From assembly GCA_934663645.1 (NCBI GenBank), contig CAKUKR010000074.1, positions 1 to 12,707 of the forward strand: a stretch of 12,707 nt of DNA, written 5' to 3'. Of the stretch, positions 6,691 to 12,707 are shown piece by piece; position 1 is the first letter of the stretch; every line of letters starts with the position of its first letter. Made by a program: the position numbers and the translations under genes. Below the pieces are notes generated by a model, which did no database searches, had not been told where the DNA came from, and saw nothing but the letters and a program-made list of their open reading frames with translations. This DNA comes from an uncultured Muribaculaceae bacterium (GTDB taxonomy: Bacteria; Bacteroidota; Bacteroidia; Bacteroidales; Muribaculaceae).

Positions 6691-8337
6691 ATGAAAACGA
6701 AACAACTGTTGCTTGGCGACGAGGCGTTGGCTCTTGGAGCACTGCACGCCGGACTGTCCGGAGCATACGCCTACCCTGGCACACCTTCGACCGAAATCTT
6801 GGAATACGTACAGAGCCACCCGCTCACCAAAGAAAGAAATATCCACTCTCACTGGTCATCAAATGAGAAGACCGCAATGGAAGAAGCACTGGGTATGTCC
6901 TTCGCCGGCAAACGCTCAATGGTGTCGATGAAGCACGTCGGACTGAACGTGGCCGCAGACCCGTTTGTCAACTCCGCAATGACAGGCGCCAACGGCGGCA
7001 TCCTCGTCATTTCAGCAGACGACCCCTCGATGCACTCATCGCAGAACGAGCAGGACTCTCGCTACTACGCCGCATTTGCATTCGTTCCCATTCTCGAGCC
7101 TACTGACCAGCAGGAGGCTTACGACATGGCACGCTACGGCTTCGAACTCTCCGAAAAGCACGGCATCCCCGTGATGCTCCGCATGGTGACACGCCTCTCA
7201 CACTCGCGCGCAGTAGTGGAGGTGGAAAAGGAATATACAGAGCAGAACAAGCTCAAGTTCCCCGAGAAACTCCCGCAGTGGGTGCTCATGCCTGCCAACT
7301 CGAAACGCCGCTACGTGCAGCTGCTCAAGGACTATGACGAGCTGCGCAACGTATCGGAGACTTCCCCCTTCAACAACTACCGCGAGGGCAAGGACAAGTC
7401 AATGGGCATCATCGTAAGCGGCATCGCTGCCAACTACCTCGACGAACTCTTCCCCGGCGGCTGCCCCTTCCCGGTACTCAAGATTTCACAGTACCCCCTC
7501 CCGACAGGCCTCATCGCCAAGCTGGTTGACGAGACAGAATCGCTCATGATAATAGAAGAAGGCCAGCCCTTCATCGAGCAGAAGGTGCGCGGCGAACTCA
7601 ACCGCAACGGCATTATCTACGGCAAGCTCAGCGGACAGCTGCCCCGCACAGGCGAACTCACGCCCGACGCAGTACGCGCCGCGCTGCTCGCAGTTCGTCC
7701 CGAAATGGACTGCCTCAAGATTGCCGAGGTCACACCCACCCCGAAAATCGTCATGCCGCGTCCGCCGGCACTCTGCCAGGGATGCAGCCACCGCGACGTA
7801 TACGGCGCACTCAACGACGCGCTGAAAGACTATGAAGCTCCGAAAGTATTCGGTGACATAGGCTGCTACACACTCGGCTACCTCTCGCCGTTCAACGCTA
7901 TCGACACCTGCCTCGACATGGGCGCGTCTGTGACGATGGCCAAGGGTGCTGCCGATGCCGGCGTTCACCCCGCTATCGCCATCATCGGCGACTCCACATT
8001 CACTCACTCTGGCATGACCGGCCTGCTGGATGCTGTCAACGAGAACACCCACATGACGCTCATCATCTCTGACAACCTGACAACCGGCATGACCGGCGGA
8101 CAGGATTCCCAGGGCACCGGCAAGCTCGAGGACATCTGCCTCGGCCTCGGCGTTGACCCCAAGCACCTGCGCACAATCGACGCACTGCCCAAGAACCACG
8201 ACGAGATGAAGCAGCTCTTCAAGGAGGAAATCGACTATCCCGGCCTGTCTGTCGTCATCTCGCGCCGCGAGTGCATCCAGACAGCCCGCCGCCACGCCGC
8301 TGCCGCCGCCAAGGCTGCTAAAGCCAACAAGAAATAA
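6691..8337 (+). CDS. iorA: indolepyruvate:ferredoxin oxidoreductase, alpha subunit (TPP-binding)
   Basis: Thiamine-diphosphate subunit of the enzyme that oxidatively decarboxylates arylpyruvates to arylacetyl-CoA and CO2, passing electrons to ferredoxin. The N-terminal pyrimidine-binding part shows SSNEKTAMEEALGM (56-69, E59 the likely TPP glutamate) and MKHVGLNVAADP (80-91). A transferase middle domain (about 235-335) follows. The TPP/Mg domain has CQGCSHR (362-368), GDIGCYTLG (388-396), GDSTFTHSG (433-441) and DNLTTGMTGGQ (461-471). The protein ends at 548 residues in an Ala/Lys-rich tail right after SVVISRRECI. The C-terminal two-[4Fe-4S] ferredoxin domain of archaeal IorA (usual length about 600-650) is absent, with no CxxCxxC motif. 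First gene of a four-gene operon starting 41 bases after the -7 box. Family assignment is firm. Aromatic preference is from homology; a different 2-oxoacid is possible. Confidence 0.95.
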   Translation: MKTKQLLLGDEALALGALHAGLSGAYAYPGTPSTEILEYVQSHPLTKERNIHSHWSSNEKTAMEEALGMSFAGKRSMVSMKHVGLNVAADPFVNSAMTGANGGILVISADDPSMHSSQNEQDSRYYAAFAFVPILEPTDQQEAYDMARYGFELSEKHGIPVMLRMVTRLSHSRAVVEVEKEYTEQNKLKFPEKLPQWVLMPANSKRRYVQLLKDYDELRNVSETSPFNNYREGKDKSMGIIVSGIAANYLDELFPGGCPFPVLKISQYPLPTGLIAKLVDETESLMIIEEGQPFIEQKVRGELNRNGIIYGKLSGQLPRTGELTPDAVRAALLAVRPEMDCLKIAEVTPTPKIVMPRPPALCQGCSHRDVYGALNDALKDYEAPKVFGDIGCYTLGYLSPFNAIDTCLDMGASVTMAKGAADAGVHPAIAIIGDSTFTHSGMTGLLDAVNENTHMTLIISDNLTTGMTGGQDSQGTGKLEDICLGLGVDPKHLRTIDALPKNHDEMKQLFKEEIDYPGLSVVISRRECIQTARRHAAAAAKAAKANKK

Positions 8338-8371
8338 TCGACGGCACACATTTAGAGAGTTACAACATACA

Positions 8372-8412
8372 GGGTATTGCGGACACTGCAACCGCATCCG
8401 TCCGCAATGCCC
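8372..8412 (+). other. hairpin between iorA and iorB
   Basis: Within the 103-base spacer, GGGTATTGCGGAC (8372-8384) pairs with GTCCGCAATGCCC (8400-8412): 13 bp with one T.G pair and a 15-base loop. No T-run follows, so it is not a classical terminator. It may stabilise or direct processing of the transcript, or set the iorA:iorB ratio (inference). Confidence 0.6.
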
Positions 8413-8440
8413 GACCACACAAACATACACGAATTAATTC

Positions 8441-9028
8441 ATGAAAACCGATATAGTACTCGCCGGTGTCGGCGGACAAGGCATCCTCTCGATTGCCACA
8501 ATCCTCGGAGCTGCCGCTCTGCGGGAAAACCTCTACCTCAAACAAGCCGAAGTGCACGGCATGTCACAGCGCGGCGGCGACGTGCAGTCAAACCTCCGCC
8601 TCAGCTCAGACCCCATCAAGTCTGACCTCATCCCTCTCGGCGGCGCAGACCTCATCGTCTCGCTCGAACCGATGGAGGCACTGCGTTACACCGAATACCT
8701 CAACCCCAACGGCTGGATCGTGACCAACACTGCACCGTTCATCAACATCGGCAACTATCCCGACCAGGACGAGCTGATGAAGGAGCTGAACAAGCACTCC
8801 AACGTCGTGGCGTTTGACATGGACGCTCTCGCCAAGGAAGTGGCTTCTCCCCGCACGTCAAACATGGTGCTGCTCGGTGCGGCTGCACGCTTCATCGACC
8901 TCGAGAAGGAGAAAATCGAGGAGGGCATACGCACTGTCTTCGGCGCAAAGGGCGACAGCATCGTGGAAATGAACATCGTCGCATTCCGCGCCGGATACGA
9001 CCACACCTCGCAGTCCCTTAAAAAGTAA
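8441..9028 (+). CDS. iorB: indolepyruvate:ferredoxin oxidoreductase, beta (gamma-type) subunit
   Basis: Partner of IorA, from the pyruvate ferredoxin/flavodoxin oxidoreductase gamma-domain family. It supplies the domain that contributes to the CoA and active-site region of the 2-oxoacid oxidoreductase. At 195 residues it has the usual length. It begins with the glycine-rich GVGGQGIL (9-16), then carries the hallmark EVHGMSQRGGDV (37-48) and ends in a helical region (about 138-185). It has no cysteine at all, so it cannot carry the iron-sulfur clusters missing from IorA. It follows iorA after a 103-base spacer holding a strong hairpin. The next gene begins three bases after its stop codon, so the two are certainly co-transcribed. 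Confidence 0.95.
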   Translation: MKTDIVLAGVGGQGILSIATILGAAALRENLYLKQAEVHGMSQRGGDVQSNLRLSSDPIKSDLIPLGGADLIVSLEPMEALRYTEYLNPNGWIVTNTAPFINIGNYPDQDELMKELNKHSNVVAFDMDALAKEVASPRTSNMVLLGAAARFIDLEKEKIEEGIRTVFGAKGDSIVEMNIVAFRAGYDHTSQSLKK

Positions 9029-9031
9029 GCC

Positions 9032-10336
9032 ATGTTCCCTATAACGAAAGAACAACTGGAGTGCGCAATCAAAGACCTCCAGATAGCTGACATCACACAG
9101 GCCACAATACGCCAAATATGCTCGCTGGCCGCCAACCTCGAGAAGATAGCCGACGACAAGTTCGTCCACCTCGAAATCGGCAACCCGGGACTGCCCGCAT
9201 CGCAAGTGGGCATCGAGGCTGAATGCAAGGCCCTGCGCAGCGGCATCCCCAACAAGTATCCCGACATCTCCGGCATACCGGTGCTGAAAGAGGCCGGCTC
9301 GAAGTTCATCAAGGCTTTCCTCAACGTTGACATTGCTCCCGAGGACATTTTCGCCACAGTCGGCTCGATGCAGGGCTCGTTTGCCCTCATGCTGACTCTC
9401 ATGCACCGCCTCCCCGGCAAGGATTCAATACTGTTCCTTCAGCCGGGCTTCCCTGCCACTCTCACCCAGGCACACATACTCGGCATCGGCATCGAGTCAT
9501 TCGACATCTACGAGTACCGTGGCAAGAAGATGGAGGCAAAGCTCGAGGAATACCTCAGCAAAGGCAACATCACAGCCCTCGTGTACTCCAACCCGAACAA
9601 CCCGGCATGGACCAACCTCACCGACGAGGAGCTGGAAATCATAGGCCGTCTTGCCACCAAATATGATGTCATAGTCATGGAAGACCTCGCCTACATGGGC
9701 ATGGACTTCCGCACCGACTTCAGCCACCCCTACGAGGCTCCGTATATCCCCACAGTGGCGAAATACACAGACTCGTACATCATGATGTGCAGCGCGTCCA
9801 AGATATTCAGCTACGCCGGCCAGCGCATCGCCATAGCGGCAATGAGCCCCAAGGCGGCAGAACGCGAATACCCGGCGCTCAAAGAGTTCTTCGGAATGCC
9901 CCGTCTGCGCGACGCTTTTGTATTCGGCACACTCTACGCCATCTCGTCTGGCACAGCCCACTCTGCACAGTACGCCCTGGCAGCCATGCTGAACGGCGCA
10001 GCAGAGGGGACTCTGAACTTTGTCGAGACAAGCCGCGAATACGGCCGCCGCGCAGCCATTGCCAAGAAGATGCTCCTCGACAACGGCTTCCATATCGTCT
10101 ACGACATCGACGGCAATGTGCCTATCTCTGACGGCTTCTTCTTCACCGCCGGCTACAAGGACATGACCAGCGAGGAAATGCAGCTCGAACTGATGCGCTA
10201 CGGCATCTCCAGCATCTCGCTCCCCTCAACCGGCTCGGAGCAGAACGGCGTGCGCATCTGCGTGTCGATGATCAGCGACCCCGAGACATTTGAATTGTTC
10301 AACTCGCGCCTAAAGAAATTCAACGATGAGCACTGA
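9032..10336 (+). CDS. PLP-dependent class I/II aminotransferase, probably aromatic
   Basis: Fold-type I aminotransferase of 434 residues (Aminotran_1_2 family), expected to interconvert an amino acid and its 2-oxoacid with glutamate/2-oxoglutarate. Visible landmarks are GNPGLPA (50-56), the cofactor-ring segment GSMQGS (111-116), SNPNNPAW (186-193), MEDLAYMG (216-223, D218 facing the PLP nitrogen) and CSASKIFSYAGQR (253-265). K257 is the Schiff-base lysine and R265 a phosphate ligand; VRICVS (407-412) has R408 as the likely carboxylate binder. An N-terminal helical extension of about 40 residues precedes the core. The gene sits three bases after iorB and overlaps the next gene by 11 bases. 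A role on Phe, Tyr or Trp, feeding arylpyruvate to IorAB, is inferred from this context; the sequence alone does not fix specificity. Confidence 0.93.
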   Translation: MFPITKEQLECAIKDLQIADITQATIRQICSLAANLEKIADDKFVHLEIGNPGLPASQVGIEAECKALRSGIPNKYPDISGIPVLKEAGSKFIKAFLNVDIAPEDIFATVGSMQGSFALMLTLMHRLPGKDSILFLQPGFPATLTQAHILGIGIESFDIYEYRGKKMEAKLEEYLSKGNITALVYSNPNNPAWTNLTDEELEIIGRLATKYDVIVMEDLAYMGMDFRTDFSHPYEAPYIPTVAKYTDSYIMMCSASKIFSYAGQRIAIAAMSPKAAEREYPALKEFFGMPRLRDAFVFGTLYAISSGTAHSAQYALAAMLNGAAEGTLNFVETSREYGRRAAIAKKMLLDNGFHIVYDIDGNVPISDGFFFTAGYKDMTSEEMQLELMRYGISSISLPSTGSEQNGVRICVSMISDPETFELFNSRLKKFNDEH

Positions 10337-11630
10337 TGTCAAATACGTAAGCGCAGCCGAGGCCCTGAAGCTGGTCAAGGACGGCGACCACGTCTACATA
10401 CAGGGGTCAACGTCCGTGCCGGAGGCTCTTTGCCAGGCTCTCGCCGACCGTGGAGGCGAGCTGCACGGCGTGACCGTATACAGCGCGTTCTGCGTGGCAA
10501 AAGGCCCGGCTCCGTACTGCAAGCCCGAATACAAGGAGGCGTTCCTCGTTGACTCGTTCTTCGTCTCCAACTCCGTGCGCAAATGGATTAACGAAGGCTA
10601 CGGCACCATGACGCCGCGTTTTCTGGGCGAAGTTCCCGCCCTCTTCCGCGACGGCACCTGCCCCGTTGACGTTGCTCTCATCAACTGCTCAATGCCCGAC
10701 GAGAACGGCTACGTCAGCTTCGGCGTTTCCGCCGACCTCGCCACTGCAGCTGTGGAGTGCGCAGACCGCGTAATCGCGCAGATCAACCCCAATATGCCCT
10801 ACTCATACGGCGACCCGGTGATACACGTCTCCAAGCTCGCGGCTGCTGTCTACGTTGACGAGCCCCTCATGGAGGTGCCTACCGCCGTGCCTACCGAGAA
10901 GGAAATCAAGATAGGCAACTTCATCGCAGAGCATATCCCCGACGGCGCAACACTGCAGATAGGCGTAGGCGGCATACCCAATGCCGTCATACGCGCCCTC
11001 GAAAACCACAAGCACCTCGGGCTGCACACAGAGGCAATGACCGACGGCGTGCTGCCGCTGCTCGAAAAGGGCATCATCGACAACTCGCAGAAGAAAGTCA
11101 TGCCCGGTGTCTCCGTAGCCTCGCTGGCTCTCGGCAGCCGCCGCCTGTACGACTTCATGAACTACAACAAGGACATCATCTTCAAGGACGTGGCATGGAC
11201 CAACAACCCGTTCATCATCGCACAGAACCCCAAGGTCATGTCCATCAACTCATGCCTCGAGATTGACCTCACCGGCCAGGTATGCGCCGACTCCATCGGC
11301 ACACGCATATTCTCCTCCGTCGGCGGCCAGCACGACTTCGTCTACGGCTCGTCGCAGAGCGAAGGAGGCCTCTCCTTCCTCGCCATGCTCGCCACTACCA
11401 ACAAGGGCATGACCAAAATCAAGCCAGTCCTCACAGAGGGCGCGGGCGTGGTAACAACACGCTTCCAGACAAACTACGTCGTGACTGAATACGGATGCGT
11501 CAACCTGCGCGGCAAGAACCTCGCAGAACGCGCAAAACTGATGATTTCTATAGCCGCCCCCGAGTTCCGCGAGGAGCTCGAGCGTGCAGCCGCAGAACGC
11601 TTCGGATACTCATTCCTGCGTCTGCGCTGA
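10326..11630 (+). CDS. acetyl-CoA hydrolase/transferase family CoA-transferase (Cat1/AbfT type)
   Basis: CoA-transferase of the family that includes succinyl-CoA:CoA transferase (Cat1), 4-hydroxybutyrate CoA-transferase (AbfT) and acetate CoA-transferases. It moves CoA between acyl-CoA and a free acid through a glutamyl-CoA thioester. At 434 residues it has typical length. Motifs are GVGGIPNAV (213-221), LHTEAMTDG (233-241, E236 the expected catalytic glutamate) and SVGGQHDF (331-338) with SQSEGG following. VVTEYGCVNLRGKNLAERA (385-403) is the conserved C-terminal block. The start overlaps the aminotransferase gene by 11 bases, and a terminator follows 25 bases after the stop. In this operon the likely partner is arylacetyl-CoA, exchanged with acetate (or another short acid), which would conserve the thioester made by IorAB. 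Succinate, propionate or butyrate as substrates cannot be excluded. Confidence 0.92.
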   Translation: MSTDVKYVSAAEALKLVKDGDHVYIQGSTSVPEALCQALADRGGELHGVTVYSAFCVAKGPAPYCKPEYKEAFLVDSFFVSNSVRKWINEGYGTMTPRFLGEVPALFRDGTCPVDVALINCSMPDENGYVSFGVSADLATAAVECADRVIAQINPNMPYSYGDPVIHVSKLAAAVYVDEPLMEVPTAVPTEKEIKIGNFIAEHIPDGATLQIGVGGIPNAVIRALENHKHLGLHTEAMTDGVLPLLEKGIIDNSQKKVMPGVSVASLALGSRRLYDFMNYNKDIIFKDVAWTNNPFIIAQNPKVMSINSCLEIDLTGQVCADSIGTRIFSSVGGQHDFVYGSSQSEGGLSFLAMLATTNKGMTKIKPVLTEGAGVVTTRFQTNYVVTEYGCVNLRGKNLAERAKLMISIAAPEFREELERAAAERFGYSFLRLR

Positions 11631-11654
11631 CACGCCATAGGCAACCCCATACAC

Positions 11655-11689
11655 AAAACAGCCGTCCCGATGAGCGGGGCGGCTGTTTT
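11655..11689. terminator. bidirectional intrinsic terminator
   Basis: Arms AAAACAGCCG (11655-11664) and CGGCTGTTTT (11680-11689) pair perfectly; the stem continues inward five more pairs, one a T.G wobble, around the loop ATGAG. It gives a GC-rich stem with a T-run on either strand. It lies 24-25 bases from both convergent stop codons and so serves the ior operon and the META lipoprotein gene. Confidence 0.92.
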
Positions 11690-11713
11690 CATTATCTGTA
11701 TTTCAGGGGGCTG

Positions 11714-12664
11714 TCACTGGTCTTTCACACGCTCCAGTTCAAGCACCACTGTGCCGTGGTTGTTGATGAGAAGCACCTTGTCCGCGCTGATAGGCTTCGC
11801 CGTAGCGGCATCCTCGAGAGCCACTATCAGGTCATTCTCAAACTCCATGTCCGGGCATACGCGGTCGGTGATTGTCAATGCCTGGAACGAAATCGAGTTA
11901 GGCGCGTCCATCTCCGACACCAGCTTGCCGTTGAGCGTATTGCAGCCCGTGTTGCCGTGTATCTTGTTCTCCGCAACGTCAATCACGAAACGCAGGTCAG
12001 GGATGTTCACCGCCTGGTCGTCAATGGCCTTGACCAGCCATGTGCCGTTGAGGAAATCGAAATTCTGGTGCATCAGCGTCAACAGCACCTGATGCTGCTC
12101 ATTCTCGAGATACAGGTAGAACTGCGACTCGTCACGAAGCTCCCACGAATAATAGCGCACAGCGTCGAGGGCCGCGTTTATCTCCGCGTCAGTGATGCCC
12201 ACCTCCGGGCACTCGCGCATCGTGCTCATGAAATTCGTGAAACGGATAGTGCTGTCAGCCGGCGCATACTCATAGTCGCCGCTGATATAGTTGCACCCGT
12301 TGTTGCCATATACGCGGTGCTGCGTGATGTCAAACTTCAGGTAAGGCATCTCCTCGCAATTCTCCGTTGAGGTGTTGCCCACCTGCTCTATCGCCCAGTC
12401 GCCCTTGATGATGCCGCGCCCGAGCTCGTCAGGCGTGTACGTCTTGGCAGCCTTGTCAATGATGAACTGCTGGCGGTCCTGCGGCAGCACGTCGCGGTGG
12501 GAATGTTTCTTGCCCTTGCCCTGCTTGCCGCTCTTTCCGGCCTCTCCGGCATTCTCCGTCCCATCACCGCCCAGAATTTCCTGAATGGTCGAACAGGACG
12601 ACAGCGACACCATAACGCCCAGCGGGAGCGTCAGCAACATATATTTGAGATACTTGTTGGTCAT
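11714..12664 (-). CDS. lipoprotein with two META domains (HslJ-like)
   Basis: Predicted lipoprotein of 316 residues from the ATG at 12664. An in-frame GTG at 12673 is possible, but it lies only about 14 bases after the -7 box, so the ATG is preferred. A basic N-terminus, hydrophobic core and lipobox LSSC (C24) indicate export and lipidation. A short Gly/Lys/Glu-rich linker (about 30-57) follows. Domain one (about 85-198) shows GNNGCNYISGDY (120-131) and a STMRECP segment (147-153). Domain two (about 203-312) shows GNTGCNTLNGK (237-247) with ITDRVCP. Both carry the GNxGCN and late CP cysteines typical of META domains, which could form disulfides. META proteins are linked to envelope or heat-shock functions, but the molecular role is unknown. 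The gene converges on the ior operon and shares its terminator. Confidence 0.9.
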   Translation of the reverse strand: MTNKYLKYMLLTLPLGVMVSLSSCSTIQEILGGDGTENAGEAGKSGKQGKGKKHSHRDVLPQDRQQFIIDKAAKTYTPDELGRGIIKGDWAIEQVGNTSTENCEEMPYLKFDITQHRVYGNNGCNYISGDYEYAPADSTIRFTNFMSTMRECPEVGITDAEINAALDAVRYYSWELRDESQFYLYLENEQHQVLLTLMHQNFDFLNGTWLVKAIDDQAVNIPDLRFVIDVAENKIHGNTGCNTLNGKLVSEMDAPNSISFQALTITDRVCPDMEFENDLIVALEDAATAKPISADKVLLINNHGTVVLELERVKDQ

Positions 12665-12686
12665 ACGATTCACACTTGGTATGCTG

Positions 12687-12694
12687 CAAAGGTA
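12687..12694 (-). promoter_or_regulatory. -7 box of the META lipoprotein gene
   Basis: TACCTTTG on the minus strand matches TAnnTTTG exactly. It is 22 bases upstream of the preferred ATG. The -33 element would fall outside the window. Confidence 0.7.
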
Positions 12695-12707
12695 GTAAAA
12701 ATCCCCG

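Noticed and set aside
7486..8430. 314-codon minus-strand frame opposite iorA
   Set aside because: It is the shadow of a GC-rich, strongly biased coding sequence; the plus-strand product has clear IorA motifs.

Overview
The window looks like chromosomal DNA of an anaerobic Bacteroidales bacterium, plausibly a gut Muribaculaceae member. This is inferred from gene content and signals. Three genes are preceded by the Bacteroidetes -7 box TAnnTTTG, two of them with a correctly spaced -33 TTTG. Shine-Dalgarno sequences are absent. A Bacteroidetes-style ComEC, a small XRE regulator and a double-META lipoprotein are present. No rRNA, tRNA, CRISPR, insertion sequence or phage gene was found.

Left block (1-3870, minus strand). 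An XRE-type DNA-binding protein (3288-3791) has its own promoter and a 14-bp tandem repeat lying on that promoter, with a likely terminator beyond the gene. After a doubtful small membrane-like reading frame (2836-3159) come aroE (shikimate dehydrogenase) and comEC (competence/DNA uptake channel), which overlap by four bases (ATGA) and are probably co-transcribed.

Middle block (about 3870-6600). Some 2.7 kb hold no convincing gene. The plus strand is AT-rich, C-rich and very G-poor. Two short minus-strand stretches (4338-4487 and 4595-4732) read like protein and may be remnants or copies of an interspersed element; neither is identified.

Right block (6619-11690, plus strand). From a consensus promoter runs a four-gene operon: iorA, iorB, a class I/II PLP aminotransferase, and a Cat1/AbfT-type CoA-transferase. 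It ends at a 15-bp-stem bidirectional terminator. Together the enzymes could interconvert aromatic amino acids and arylacetates: amino acid <-> arylpyruvate (aminotransferase) <-> arylacetyl-CoA + CO2 (IorAB) <-> arylacetate (CoA-transferase). This could be fermentative production of phenylacetate or indoleacetate, or the reverse, salvage of arylacetates into amino acids. IorA lacks the C-terminal ferredoxin domain found in archaeal IorA. A hairpin fills the gap between iorA and iorB.

Right edge (11714-12664, minus strand). A lipoprotein with two META domains converges on the operon terminator; its -7 box is inside the window and its -33 box lies beyond the edge.
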